From Acanthosepion esculentum (taxonomy: Eukaryota > Mollusca > Cephalopoda > Sepiida > Sepiidae), in NCBI GenBank assembly GCA_964036315.1, contig OZ038517.1, positions 16,249,713 through 16,313,712 of the forward strand: a stretch of DNA of 64,000 nt. Direction: 5' to 3'. Position numbers and translations under genes: made by a program. Position 1 is the first letter of the stretch. The number at the start of each line of letters is the position of its first letter. Shown here piece by piece: positions 39,309-55,000 of the stretch. The notes beneath the pieces are model-generated. The model made no database searches, was not told the DNA's origin, and was given only the letters and a program-made list of their open reading frames with translations.

Positions 39309-40658
39309 GGCATCAATAATAAGATGGAATGAAACTAGTAATAAAATAATAGGAATAATGAAGAGTGGATCTGGCCAGAGGGTTGGGATAAAAAGCATCA
39401 ATAATAAGATGGAATGAAACTAGTAATAAAATAATAGGAATAATGAAGAGTGGATCTGGCCAGAGGGTTGGGATAAAAAGCATCAATAATAAGATGGAAT
39501 GAAACTAGTAATAAAATAATAGGAATAATGAAGAGTGGATCTGGCCAGAGGGTTGGGATAAAAAGCATCAATAATAAGATGGAATGAAACTAGTAATAAA
39601 ATAATAGGAATAATGAAGAGTGGATCTGGCCAGAGGGTTGGGATAAAAAGCATCAATAATAAGATGGAATGAAACTAGTAATAAAATAATAGGAATAATG
39701 AAGAGTGGATCTGGCCAGAGGGTTGGGATAAAAAGCATCAATAATAAGATGGAATGAAACTAGTAATAAAATAATAGGAATAATGAAGAGTGGATCTGGC
39801 CAGAGGGTTGGGATAAAAAGCATCAATAATAAGATGGAATGAAACTAGTAATAAAATAATAGGAATAATGAAGAGTGGATCTGGCCAGAGGGTTGGGATA
39901 AAAAGCATCAATAATAAGATGGAATGAAACTAGTAATAAAATAATAGGAATAATGAAGAGTGGATCTGGCCAGAGGGTTGGGATAAAAAGCATCAATAAT
40001 AAGATGGAATGAAACTAGTAATAAAATAATAGGAATAATGAAGAGTGGATCTGGCCAGAGGGTTGGGATAAAAAGCATCAATAATAAGATGGAATGAAAC
40101 TAGTAATAAAATAATAGGAATAATGAAGAGTGGATCTGGCCAGAGGGTTGGGATAAAAAGCATCAATAATAAGATGGAATGAAACTAGTAATAAAATAAT
40201 AGGAATAATGAAGAGTGGATCTGGCCAGAGGGTTGGGATAAAAAGCATCAATAATAAGATGGAATGAAACTAGTAATAAAATAATAGGAATAATGAAGAG
40301 TGGATCTGGCCAGAGGGTTGGGATAAAAAGCATCAATAATAAGATGGAATGAAACTAGTAATAAAATAATAGGAATAATGAAGAGTGGATCTGGCCAGAG
40401 GGTTGGGATAAAAAGCATCAATAATAAGATGGAATGAAACTAGTAATAAAATAATAGGAATAATGAAGAGTGGATCTGGCCAGAGGGTTGGGATAAAAAG
40501 CATCAATAATAAGATGGAATGAAACTAGTAATAAAATAATAGGAATAATGAAGAGTGGATCTGGCCAGAGGGTTGGGATAAAAAGCATCAATAATAAGAT
40601 GGAATGAAACTAGTAATAAAATAATAGGAATAATGAAGAGTGGATCTGGCCAGAGGGT
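39309..40658 (+). repeat. Homogenised run of ~16 identical monomers
   Basis: Between the variant AAAAGGCATC (39,307) and GGTTCGG (40,659) I see no difference from the consensus in any monomer, about 1,350 bp. Confidence 0.85.
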
Positions 40659-41424
40659 TCGGATAAAAAGCATCAATAATACGATGGAAGGAAACTAGTA
40701 ATAAAATAATAGGAATAATGAAGAGTGGATCTGGCCAGAGGGTTGGGATAAAAAGCATCAATAATAAGATGGAATGAAACTAGCAATAAAATAATAGGAA
40801 TAATGAAGAGTGGATCTGGCCAGAGGGTTGGGATAAAAAGCATCAATAATAAGATGGAATGAAACTAGTAATAAAATAATAGGAATAATGAAGAGTGGAT
40901 CTGGCCAGAGGGTTGGCATAAAAAGCATCAATAATAAGATGGAATGAAACTAGTAATAAAATAATAGGAATAATGAAGAGTGGATCTGGCCAGAGGGTTG
41001 GCATAAAAAGCATCAATAATACGATGGAATGAAACTAGTAATAAAATAATAGGAATAATGAAGAGTGGATCTGGCCAGAGGGTTGGGATAAAAAGCATCA
41101 ATAATAAGATGGAATGAAACTAGTAATAAAATAATAGGAATAATGAAGAGTGGATCTGGCCAGAGGGTTGGGATAAAAAGCATCAATAATAAGATGGAAT
41201 GAAACTAGTAATAAAATAATAGGAATAATGAAGAGTGGATCTGGCCAGAGGGTTGGGATAAAAAGCATCAATAATAAGATGGAATGAAACTAGTAATAAA
41301 ATAATAGGAATAATGAAGAGTGGATCTGGCCAGAGGGTTGGGATAAAAAGCATCAATAATAAGATGGAATCAAACTAGTAATAAAACAATAGGAATAATG
41401 AAGAGTGGATCTGGCCAGAGGGTT

Positions 41425-43040
41425 GGGATAAAAAGCATCAATAATAAGATGGAATGAAACTAGTAATAAAATAATAGGAATAATGAAGAGTGGATCTGGC
41501 CAGAGGGTTGGCATAAAAAGCATCAATAATAAGATGGAATGAAACTAGTAATAAAATAATAGGAATAATGAAGAGTGGATCTGGCCAGAGGGTTGGGATA
41601 AAAAGCATCAATAATAAGATGGAATGAAACTAGTAATAAAATAATAGGAATAATGAAGAGTGGATCTGGCCAGAGGGTTGGCATAAAAAGCATCAATAAT
41701 AAGATGGAATGAAACTAGTAATAAAATAATAGGAATAATGAAGAGTGGATCTGGCCAGAGGGTTGGGATAAAAAGCATCAATAATAAGATGGAATGAAAC
41801 TAGTAATAAAATAATAGGAATAATGAAGAGTGGATCTGGCCAGAGGGTTGGCATAAAAAGCATCAATAATAAGATGGAATGAAACTAGTAATAAAATAAT
41901 AGGAATAATGAAGAGTGGATCTGGCCAGAGGGTTGGGATAAAAAGCATCAATAATAAGATGGAATGAAACTAGTAATAAAATAATAGGAATAATGAAGAG
42001 TGGATCTGGCCAGAGGGTTGGCATAAAAAGCATCAATAATAAGATGGAATGAAACTAGTAATAAAATAATAGGAATAATGAAGAGTGGATCTGGCCAGAG
42101 GGTTGGGATAAAAAGCATCCATAATAAGATGGAATGAAACTAGTAATAAAATAATAGGAATAATGAAGAGTGGATCTGGCCAGAGGGTTGGCATAAAAAG
42201 CATCAATAATAAGATGGAATGAAACTAGTAATAAAATAATAGGAATAATGAAGAGTGGATCTGGCCAGAGGGTTGGGATAAAAAGCATCAATAATAAGAT
42301 GGAATGAAACTAGTAATAAAATAATAGGAATAATGAAGAGTGGATCTGGCCAGAGGGTTGGCATAAAAAGCATCAATAATAAGATGGAATGAAACTAGTA
42401 ATAAAATAATAGGAATAATGAAGAGTGGATCTGGCCAGAGGGTTGGGATAAAAAGCATCAATAATAAGATGGAATGAAACTAGTAATAAAATAATAGGAA
42501 TAATGAAGAGTGGATCTGGCCAGAGGGTTGGCATAAAAAGCATCAATAATAAGATGGAATGAAACTAGTAATAAAATAATAGGAATAATGAAGAGTGGAT
42601 CTGGCCAGAGGGTTGGGATAAAAAGCATCAATAATAAGATGGAATGAAACTAGTAATAAAATAATAGGAATAATGAAGAGTGGATCTGGCCAGAGGGTTG
42701 GCATAAAAAGCATCAATAATAAGATGGAATGAAACTAGTAATAAAATAATAGGAATAATGAAGAGTGGATCTGGCCAGATGGTTGGGCTAAAAAGCATCA
42801 ATAATAAGATGGTATGAAACTAGTAATAAAATAATAGGAATAATGAAGAGTGGATCTGGCCAGAGGGTTGGCATAAAAAGCATCAATAATAAGATGGAAT
42901 GAAACTAGTAATAAAATAATAGGAATAATGAAGAGTGGATCTGGCCAGAGGGTTGGGATAAAAAGCATCAATAATAAGATGGAATGAAACTAGTAATAAA
43001 ATAATAGGAATAATGAAGAGTGGATCTGGCCAGAGGGTTG
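41425..43040 (+). repeat. 170-bp dimeric higher-order repeat
   Basis: GGGAT and GGCAT monomers alternate strictly for 20 monomers (one has GGGCT at 42,785). The alternation breaks at 43,125, where GGCAT follows GGCAT. Confidence 0.92.
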
Positions 43041-46000
43041 GCATAAAAAGCATCAATAATAAGATGGAATGAAACTAGTAATAAAATAATAGGAATAATG
43101 AAGAGTGGATCTGGCCAGAGGGTTGGCATAAAAAGCATCAATAATAAGATGGAATGAAACTAGTAATAAAATAATAGGAATAATGAAGAGTGGATCTGGC
43201 CAGAGGGTTGGCATAAAAAGCATCAATAATAAGATGGAATGAAACTAGTAATAAAATAATAGGAATAATGAAGAGTGGATCTGGCCAGAGGGTTGGGATA
43301 AAAAGCATCAATAATAAGATGGAATCAAACTAGTAATAAAATAATAGGAATAATGATGAGTGGATCTGGCCAGAGGGTTGGCATAAAAAGCATCAATAAT
43401 AAGATGGAATGAAACTAGTAATAAAATAATAGGAATAATGAAGAGTGGATCTGGCCAGAGGGTTGGGATAAAAAGCATCAATAATAAGATGGAATGAAAC
43501 TAGTAATAAAATAATAGGAATAATGAAGAGTGGATCTGGCCAGAGGGTTGGGATAAAAAGCATCAATAATAAGATGGAATGAAACTAGTAATAAAATAAT
43601 AGGAATAATGAAGAGTGGATCTGGCCAGAGGGTTGGCATAAAAAGCATGAATAATAAGATGGAATGAAACTAGTAATAAAATAATAGGAATAATGAAGAG
43701 TGGATCTGGCCAGAGGGTTGGCATAAAAAGCATCAATAATAAGATGGAATGAAACTAGTAATAAAATAATAGGAATAATGAAGAGTGGATCTGGCCAGAG
43801 GGTTGGCATAAATAGCATCAATAATAAGATGGAATGAAACTAGTAATAAAATAATAGGAATAATGAAGAGTGGATCTGGCCAGAGGGTTGGCATAAAAAG
43901 CATCAATAATAAGATGGAATGAAACTAGTAATAAAATAATAGGAATAATGAAGAGTGGATCTGGCCAGAAGGTTGGCATAAAAAGCATCAATAATAAGAT
44001 GGAATGAAACTAGTAATAAAATAATAGGAATAATGAAGAGTGGATCTGGCCAGAGGGTTGGCATAAAAAGCATCAATAATATGATGGAATGAAACTAGTA
44101 ATAAAATAATAGGAATAATGAAGAGTGGATCTGGCCAGAGGGTTGGCATAAAAAGCATCAATAATAAGATGGAATGAAACTAGTAATAAAATAATAGGAA
44201 TAATGAAGAGTGGATCTGGCCAGAGGGTTGGCATAAAAAGCATCAATAATAAGATGGAATGAAACTAGTAATAAAATAATAGGAATAATGAAGAGTGGAT
44301 CTGGCCAGAGGGTTGGCATAAAAAGCATCAATAATAAGATGGAATGAAACTAGTAATAAAATAATAGGAATAATGAAGAGTGGATCTGGCCAGAGCGTTG
44401 GGATAAAAAGTATCAATAATAAGATGGAATGAAACTAGTAATAAAATAATAGGAATAATGAAGAGTGGATCTGGCCAGAGGGTTGGCATAAAAAGCATCA
44501 ATAATAAGATGGAATGAAACTAGTAATAAAATAATAGGAATAATGAAGAGTGGATCTGGCCAGAGGGTTGGCATAAAAAGCATCAATAATAAGATGGAAT
44601 GAAACTAGTAATAAAATAATAGGAATAATGAAGAGTGGATCTGGCCAGAGGGTTGGCATAAAAAGCATCAATAATAAGATGGAATGAAACTAGTAATAAA
44701 ATAATAGGAATAATGAAGAGTGGATCTGGCCAGAGGGTTGGCATAAAAAGCATCAATAATAAGATGGAATGAAACTAGTAATAAAATAATAGGAATAATG
44801 AAGAGTGGATCTGGCCAGAGGGTTGGCATAAAAAGCATCAATAATAAGATGGAATGAAACTAGTAATAAAATAATAGGAATAATGAAGAGTGGATCTGGC
44901 CAGAGGGTTGGCATAAAAAGCATCAATAATAAGATGGAATGAAACTAGTAATAAAATAATAGGAATAATAAAGAGTGGATCTGGCCAGAGGGTTGGCATA
45001 AAAAGCATCAATAATAAGATGGAATGAAACTAGTAATAAAATAATAGGAATAATGAAGAGTGGATATGGCCAGAGGGTTGGCATAAAAAGCATCAATAAT
45101 AAGATGGAATGAAACTAGTAATAAAATAATAGGAATAATGAAGAGTGGATCTGGCCAGAGGGTTGGCATAAAAAGCATCAATAATAAGATGGAATGAAAC
45201 TAGTAATAAAATAATAGGAATAATGAAGAGTGGATCTGGCCAGAGGGTTGGCATAAAAAGCATCAATAATAAGATGGAATGAAACTAGTAATAAAATAAT
45301 AGGAATAATGAAGAGTGGATCTGGCCAGAGGGTTGGCATAAAAAGCATCAATAATAAGATGGAATGAAACTAGTAATAAAATAATAGGAATAATGAAGAG
45401 TGGATCTGGCCAGAGGGTTGGGATAAAAAGCATCAATAATAAGATGGAATGAAACTAGTAATAAAATAATAGGAATAATGAAGAGTGGATCTGGCCAGAG
45501 GGTTGGCATAAAAAGCATCAATAATAAGATGGAATGAAACTAGTAATAAAATAATAGGAATAATGAAGAGTGGATCTGGCCAGAGGGTTGGCATAAAAAG
45601 CATCAATAATAAGATGGAATGAAACTAGTAATAAAATAATAGGAATAATGAAGAGTGGATCTGGCCAGAGGGTTGGCATAAAAAGCATCAATAATAAGAT
45701 GGAATGAAACTAGTAATAAAATAATAGGAATAATGAAGAGTGGATCTGGCCAGAGGGTTGGCATAAAAAGCATCAATAATAAGATGGAATGAAACTAGTA
45801 ATAAAATAATAGGAATAATGAAGAGTGGATCTGGCCAGAGGGTTGGCATAAAAAGCATCAATAATAAGATGGAATGAAACTAGTAATAAAATAATAGGAA
45901 TAATGAAGAGTGGATTTGGCCAGAGGGTTGGGATAAAAAGCATCAATAATAAGATGGAATCAAACTAGTAATAAAATAATAGGAATAATGAAGAGTGGAT

Positions 46001-49000
46001 CTGGCCAGAGGGTTGAGATAAAAAGCATCAATAATAAGATGGAATGAAACTAGTAATAAAATAATAGGAATAATGATGAGTGGATCTGGCCAGAGGGTTG
46101 GGATAAAAACCATCAATAATAAGATGGAATGAAACTAGTAATAAAATAATAGGAATAATGAAGAGTGGATCTGGCCAGAGGGTTGGGATAAAAAGCATCA
46201 ATAATAAGATGGAATGAAACTAGTAATGAAATAATAGGAATAATGAAGAGTGGATCTGGCCAGAGGGTTGGGATAAAAAGCAACAATAATAAGATGGAAT
46301 GAAACTAGTAATAAAATAATAGGAATAATGAAGAGTGGATCTGGCCAGAGGGTTGGCATAAAAAGCATCAATAATAAGATGGAATGAAACTAGTAATAAA
46401 ATAATAGGAATAATGAAGAGTGGATCTGGCCAGAGGGTTGGGATAAAAAGCATCAATAATAAGATGGAATGAAACTAGTAATAAAATAATAGGAATAATG
46501 AAGAGTGGATCTGGCCAGAGGGTTGGGATAAAAAGCATCAATAATAAGATGGAATGAAACAAGTAATAAAATAATAGGAATAATGAAGAGTGGATCTGGC
46601 CAGAGGGTTGGGATAAAAACCATCAATAATAAGATGGAATGAAACTAGTAATAAAATAATAGGAATAATGAAGAGTGGATCTGGCCAGAGGGTTGGGATA
46701 AAAAGCATCAATAATAAGATGGAATCAAAGTAGTAATAAAATAATAGGAATAATGAAGAGTGGATCTGGCCAGAGGGTTGGGATATAAAGCATCAATAAT
46801 AAGATGGAATGAAACTAGTAATAAAATAATAGGAATAATGAAGAGTGGATCTGGCCAGAGGGTTGGGATATAAACCATCAATAATAAGATGGAATGAAAC
46901 TAGTAATAAAATAATAGGAATAATGAAGAGTGGATCTGGCCAGAGGGTTGGGATAAAAAGCATCAATAATAAGATGGAATCAAAGTAGTAATAAAATAAT
47001 AGGAATAATGAAGAGTGGATCTGGCCAGATGGTTGGGATAAAAAGCAACAATAATAAGATGGAATGAAACTAGTAATAAAATAATAGGAATAATGAAGAG
47101 TGGATCTGGCCAGATTGTTGGGATAAAAAGCAACAATAATAAGATGGAATGAAACTAGTAATAAAATAATAGGAATAATGAAGAGTGGATCTGGCCAGAG
47201 GGTTGGCATAAAAAGCATCAATAATAAGATGGAATGAAACTAGTAATAAAATAATAGGTATAATGAAGAGTGGATCTGGCCAGAGGGTTGGCATAAAAAG
47301 CATCAATAATAAGATGGAATGAAACTAGTAATAAAATAATAGGAATAATGAAGAGTGGATCTGGCCAGAGGGTTGGCATAAAAAGCATCAATAATAAGAT
47401 GGAATGAAACTAGTAATAAAATAATAGGAATAATGAAGAGTGGATCTGGCCAGAGGGTTGGCATAAAAAGCATCAATAATAAGATGGAATGAAACTAGTA
47501 ATAAAATAATAGGAATAATGAAGAGTGGATCTGGCCAGAGGGTTGGCATTAAAAGCATCAATAATAAGATGGAATGAAACTAGTAATAAAATAATAGGAA
47601 TAATGAAGAGTGGATCTGGCCAGAGGGTTTGCATAAAAAGCATCAATAATAAGATGGAATGAAACTAGTAATAAAATAATAGGAATAATGAAGAGTGGAT
47701 CTGGCCAGAGGGTTGGCATAAAAAGCATCAATAATAAGATGGAATGAAACTAGTAATAAAATAATAGGAATAATGAAGAGTGGATCTGGCCAGAGGGTTG
47801 GCATAAAAAGCATCAATAATAAGATGGAATGAAACTAGTAATAAAATAATAGGAATAATGAAGAGTGGATCTGGCCAGAGGGTTGGCATAAAAAGCATCA
47901 ATAATAAGATGGAATGAAACTAGTAATAAAATAATAGGAATAATGAAGAGTGGATCTGGCCAGAGGGTTGGCATAAAAAGCATCAATAATAAGATGGAAT
48001 GAAACTAGTAATAAAATAATAGGAATAATGAAGAGTGGATCTGGCCAGAGGGTTGGCATAAAAAGCATTAATAATAAGATGGAATGAAACTAGTAATAAA
48101 ATAATAGGAATAATGAAGAGTGGATCTGGCCAGAGGGTTGGCATAAAAAGCATCAATAATAAGATGGAATGAAACTAGTAATAAAATAATAGGAATAATG
48201 AAGAGTGGATCTGGCCAGAGGGTTGGCATAAAAAGCATCAATAATAAGATGGAATCAAGCTAGTAATAAAATAATAGGAATAATGAAGAGTGGATCTGGC
48301 CAGAGGGTTGGCATAAAAAGCATCAATAATAAGATGGAATGAAACTAGTAATAAAATAATAGGAATAATGAAGAGTGGATCTGGCCAGAGGGTTGGGATA
48401 AAAAGCATCAATAATAAGATGGAATCAAACTAGTAATAAAATAATAGGAATAATGAAGAGTGGATCTGGCCAGAGGGTTGAGATAAAAAGCATCAATAAT
48501 AAGATGGAATCAAACTATTAATAAAATAATAGGAATAATGATGAGTGGATCTGGCCAGAGGGTTGGGATAAAAAGCATCAATAATAAGATGGAATGAAAC
48601 TAGTAATAAAATAATAGGAATAATGAAGAGTGGATCTGGCCAGAGGGTTGGGATAAAAAGCATCAATAATAAGATGGAATGAAACTATTAATGAAATAAT
48701 AGGAATAATGAAGAGTGGATCTGGCCAGAGGGTTGGGATAAAAAGCAACAATAATAAGATGGAATGAAACTAGTAATAAAATAATAGGAATAATGAAGAG
48801 TGGATCTGGCCAGAGGGTTGGGATAAAAAGCATCAATAATAAGATGGAATGAAACTAGTAATAAAATAATAGGAATAATGAAGAGTGGATCTGGCCAGAG
48901 GGTTGGGATAAAAAGCATCAATAATAAGATGGAATGAAACTAGTAATAAAATAATAGGAATAATGAAGAGTGGATCTGGCCAGAGGGTTGGGATAAAAAG

Positions 49001-52000
49001 CATCAATAATAAGATGGAATGAAACTAGTAATGAAATAATAGGAATAATGAAGAGTGGATCTGGCCAGAGGGTTGGGATAAAAAGCATCAATAATAAGAT
49101 GGAATGAAACTAGTAATAAAATAATAGGAATAATGAAGAGTGGATCTGGCCAGAGGGTTGGGATAAAAACCATCAATAATAAGATGGAATCAAACTAGTA
49201 ATAAAATAATAGGAATAATGAAGAGTGGATCTGGCCAGAGGGTTGAGATAAAAAGCATCAATAATAAGATGGAATCAAACTAGTAATAAAATAATAGGAA
49301 TAATGATGAGTGGATCTGGCCAGTGGGTTGGGATAAAAAGCATCAATAATAAGATGGAATGAAACTAGTAATAAAATAATAGGAATAATGAAGAGTGGAT
49401 CTGGCCAGAGGGTTGGGATAAAAACCATCAATAATAAGATGGAATGAAACAAGTAATAAAATAATAGGAATAATGAAGAGTGGATCTGGCCAGAGGATTG
49501 GGATAAAAACCATCAATAATAAGATGGAATGAAACTAGTAATAAAATAATAGGAATAATGAAGAGTGGATCTGGCCAGAGGGTTGGGATAAAAAGCATCA
49601 ATAATAAGATGGAATCAAAGTACTAATAAAATAATAGGAATAATGAAGAGTGGATCTGGCCAGATGGTTGGGATAAAAAGCAACAATAATAAGATGGAAT
49701 GAAACTAGTAATAAAATAATAGGAATAATGAAGAGTGGATCTGGCCAGATGGTTGGGATAAAAAGCAACAATAATAAGATGGAATGAAACTAGTAATAAA
49801 ATAATAGGAATAATGAAGAGTGGATCTGGCCAGAGGGTTGGGATAAAAAGCATCAATAATAAGATGGAATCAAAGTAGTAATAAAATAATAGGAATAATG
49901 AAGAGTGGATCTGGCCAGATGGTTGGGATAAAAAGCATCAATAATAAGATGGAATGAAACTAGTAATAAAATAATAGGAATAATGAAGAGTGGATCTGGC
50001 CAGAGGGTTGGGATAAAAAGCATCAATAATCAGATGGAATAAAACTAGTAATAAAATAATAGGAATAATGAAGAGTGGATCTGGCCAGAGGGTTGGGATA
50101 AAAACCATCAATAATAAGATGGAATGAAACTAGTAATAAAATAATAGGAATAATGAAGAGTGGATCTGGCCAGAGGGTTGGGATAAAAAGCATCAATAAT
50201 AAGATGGAATCAAAGTAGTAATAAAATAATAGGAATAATGAAGAGTGGATCTGGCCAGAGGGTTGGGATAAAAAGCATCAATAATAAGATGGAATGAAAC
50301 TAGTAATAAAATAATAGGAATAATGAAGAGTGGATCTGGCCAGATGCTTGGGATAAAAAGCAACAATAATAAGATGGAATGAAACTAGTAATAAAATAAT
50401 AGGTTTAATGAAGACTGGATCTGGCCAGATGGTTGGGATAAAAAAGCAACAATAATAAGATGGAATGAAACTAGTAATAAAATAATAGGAATAATGAAGA
50501 GTGGATCTGGCCAGAGGGTTGGGATAAAAAGCATAAATAATGAGATGGAATCAAAGTAGTAATAAAATAATAGGAATAATGAAGTGTGGATCTGGCATGA
50601 GGGTTGGGATAAAAAGCATCAATAATAAGATGTAATGAAACTAGTAATAAAATAATAGGAATAATGAAGAGTGGATCTGGCCAGAGGGTTGGGATAAAAA
50701 GCAACAATAATAAGATGGAATGAAACTAGTAATAAAATAATAGGAATAATGAAGAGTGGATCTGGCCAGAGGGTTGGGATAAAAAGCATCAATAATGAGA
50801 TGGAATCAAAGTAGTAATAAAATAATAGGAATAATGAAGAGTGGATCTGGCCAGATGGTTGGGATAAAAAGCAACAATAATAAGATGGAATGAAACTAGT
50901 AATAAAATAATAGGAATAATGAAGAGTGGATCTGGCCAGATGGTTGGGATAAAAAGCAACAATAATAAGATGGAATGAAACTAGTAATAAAATAATAGGA
51001 ATAATGAAGAGTGGATCTGGCCAGAGGGTTGGGATAAAAAGCATCAATAATAAGATGGAATGAAACTAGTAATAAAATAATAGGAATAATGAAGAGTGGA
51101 TCTGGCCAGAGGGTTGGGATAAAAAGCAACAATAATAAGATGGAATGAAACTAGTAATAAAATAATAGGAATAATGAAGAGTGGATCTGGCCAGATGGTT
51201 GGGATAAAAAGCAACAATAATAAGATGGAATGAAACTAGTAATAAAATAATAGGAATAATGAAGAGTGGATCTGGCCAGAGGGTTGGTATAAAAAGCATC
51301 AATAATAAGATGGAATCAAAGTAGTAATAAAATAATAGGAATAATGAAGAGTGGATCTGGCCAGAGGGTTGGGATAAAAACCATCAATAATAAGATGGAA
51401 TGAAACTAGTAATAAAATAATAGGAATAATGAAGAGTGGATCTGGCCAGAGGGTTGGGATAAAAAGCAACAATAATAAGATGGAATGAAACTAGTAATAA
51501 AATAATAGGAATAATGAAGAGTGGATCTGGCCAGAGGGTTGGGATAAAAAGCATCAATAATAAGATGGAATCAAAGTAGTAATAAAATAATAGGAATAAT
51601 GAAGAGTGGATCTGGCCAGATGGTTGGGATAAAAAGCAACAATAATAAGATGGAATGAAACTAGTAATAAAATATTAGGAATAATGAAGAGTGGATCTGG
51701 CCAGATGGTTGGGATAAAAAGCAACAATAATAAGATGGAATGAAACTAGTAATAAAATAATAGGAATAATGAAGAGTGGATCTGGCCAGAGGGTTGGGAT
51801 AAAAAGCATCAATAATAAGATGGAATGAAACTAGTAATAAAATAATAGGAATAATGAAGAGTGGATCTGGCCAGAGGGTTGGGATAAAAAGCATCAATAA
51901 TAAGATGGAATGAAACTAGTAATAAAATAATAGGAATAATGAAGAGTGGATCTGGCCAGAGGGTTGGGATAAAAAGCAACAATAATAAGATGGAATGAAA

Positions 52001-55000
52001 CTAGTAATAAAATAATAGGAATAATGAAGAGTGGATCTGGCCAGATGGTTGGGATAAAAAGCAACAATAATAAGATGGAATGAAACTAGTAATAAAATAA
52101 TAGGAATAATGAAGAGTGGATCTGGCCAGAGGGTTGGGATAAAAAGCAACAATAATAAGATGGAATGAAACTAGTAATAAAATAATAGGAATAATGAAGA
52201 GTGGATCTGGCCAGAGGGTTGGGATAAAAAGCATCAATAATAAGATGGAATGAAACTAGTAATAAAATAATAAGAATAATGAAGAGTGGATCTGGCCAGA
52301 GGGTTGGGATAAAAAGCATCAATAATAAGATGGAATGAAACTAGTAATAAAATAATAGGAATAATGAAGAGTGGATCTGGACAGAGGGTTGGCATAAAAA
52401 GCATCAATAATAAGATGGAATGAAACTAGTAATAAAATAATAGGAATAATGAAGAGTGGATCTGGCCAGAGGGTTGGGATAAAAAGCATCAATAATAAGA
52501 TGGAATGAAACTAGTAATAAAATAATAGGAATAATGAAGAGTGGATCTGGCCAGAGGGTTGGGATAAAAAGCATCAATAATAAGATGGAATCAAAGTAGT
52601 AATAAAATAATAGGAATAATGAAGAGTGGATCTGGCCAGAGGGTTGGGATAAAAAGCATCAATAATAAGATGGAATCAAACTAGTAATAAAATAATAGGA
52701 ATAATGAAGAGTGGATCTGGCCAGAGGGTTGTGATAAAAAGCATCAATAATAAGATGGAATCAAAGTAGTAATAAAATAATAGGAATAATGAAGAGTGGA
52801 TCTGGCCAGACGGTTGGGATAAAAAGCATCAATAATAAGATGGAATCAAAATAGTAATAAAATAATAGGAATAATGAAGGGTGTATCTGGCCAGAGGGTT
52901 GGGATAAAAAGCATCAATAATAAGATGGAATGAAACTAGTAATAAAATAATAGGAATAATGAAGAGTGGATCTGGCCAGAGGGTTGGGATAAAAACCATC
53001 AATAATAAGATGGAATCAAAGTAGTAATAAAATAATATGAATAATGAAGAGTGGATCTGGCCAGAGGGTTGGGATAAAAAGCATCAATAATAAGATGGAA
53101 TGAAACTAGTAATAAAATAATAGGAATAACGAAGAGTGGATCTGGCCAGAGGGTTGTGATAAAAAGCATCAATAATAAGATGGAATCAAAGTAGTAATAA
53201 AATAATAGGAATAATGAAGAGTGGATCTGGCCAGACGGTTGGGATAAAAAGCATCAATAATAAGATGGAATCAAAATAGTAATAAAATAATAGGAATAAT
53301 GAAGGGTGTATCTGGCCAGAGGGTTGGGATAAAAAGCATCAATAATAAGATGGAATGAAACTAGTAATAAAATAATAGGAATAATGAAGAGTGGATCTGG
53401 CCAGAGGGTTGGGATAAAAAGCATCAATAATAAGATGGAATGAAACTAGTAATAAAATAATAGGAATAATGAAGAGTGGATCTGGCCAGAGGGTTGGGAT
53501 AAAAAGCATCAATAATAAGATGGAATGAAACTAGTAATAAAATAATAGGAATAATGAAGAGTGGATCTGGCCAGATGGTTGGGATAAAAAGCATCAATAA
53601 TAAGATGGAATGAAACTAGTAATAAAATAATAGGAATAATGAAGAGTGGATCTGGCCAGAGGGTTGGGATAAAAAGCATCAATAATAAGATGGAATGAAA
53701 CTAGTAATAAAATAATAGGAATAAGGAAGAGTGGATCTGGCCAGATGGTTGGGATAAAAAGCAACAATAATAAGATGGAATGAAACTAGTAATAAAATAA
53801 TAGGAATAAGGAAGAGTGGATCTGGCCAGAGGGTTGGGATAAAAACCATCAATAATAAGATGGAATCAAACTAGTAATAAAATAATAGGAATAATGAAGA
53901 GTGGATCTGGCCAGATGGTTGGGATAAAAAGCAACAACAATAAGATGGAATGAAACTAGTAATAAAATAATAGGAATAATGAAGAGTGGATCTGGCCAGA
54001 GGGTTGGGATAAAAAGCATCAATAATAAGATGGAATCAAACTAGTAATAAAATAATAGGAATAATGAAGTGTGGATCTGGCCAGAGGGTTGGGATAAAAA
54101 GCATCAATAATAAGATGGAATGGAACTAGTAATAAAATAATAGGAATAAGGAAGAGTGGATCTGGCCAGAGGGTTGGGATAAAAAGCAACAATAATAAGA
54201 TGGAATGAAACTAGTAATAAAATAATAGGAATAAGGAAGAGTGGACCTGGCCAGAGGGTTGTGATAAAATGCATCAATAATAAGATGGAATGAAACTAGT
54301 AATAAAATAATAGGAATAATGAAGAGTGGATCTGGCCAGACGGTTGTGATAAAAAGCAACAATAATAAGATGGAATGAAACTAGTAATAAAATAATAGGA
54401 ATAATGAAGAGTGGATCTGGCCAGAGGGTTGGGATAAAAAGCAACAATAATAAGATGGAATGAAACTAGTAATAAAATAATAGGAATAATGAAGAGTGGA
54501 TCTGGCCAGAGGGTTGGGATAAAAAGCATCAATAATAAGATGGAATCAAAGTAGTAATAAAATAATAGGAATAAGGAAGAGTGGATCTGGCCTGAGGGTG
54601 GGGATAAAAAGCATCAATAATAAGATGGAATCAAAGTAGTAATAAAATAATAGGAATAATGAAGAGTGGATCTGGCCAGAGGGTTGGGATAAAAAGCATC
54701 AATAATAAGATGGAATCAAACTAGTAATAAAATAATAGGAATAAGGAAGAGTGTATCTGGCCAGAGGGTTGGGATAAAAAGCATCAATAATGAGATGGAA
54801 TGAAACTAGTAATAAAATAATAGGAATAAGGAAGAGTGGATCTGGCCAGAGGGTGGGGATAAAAAGCAACAATAATAAGATGGAATGAAACTAGTAATAA
54901 AATAATAGGAATAAGGAAGAGTGGATCTGGCCAGAGGGTTGGGATAAAAAGCATCAATAATAAGATGGAATGAAACTAGTAATAAAATAATAGGAATAAG

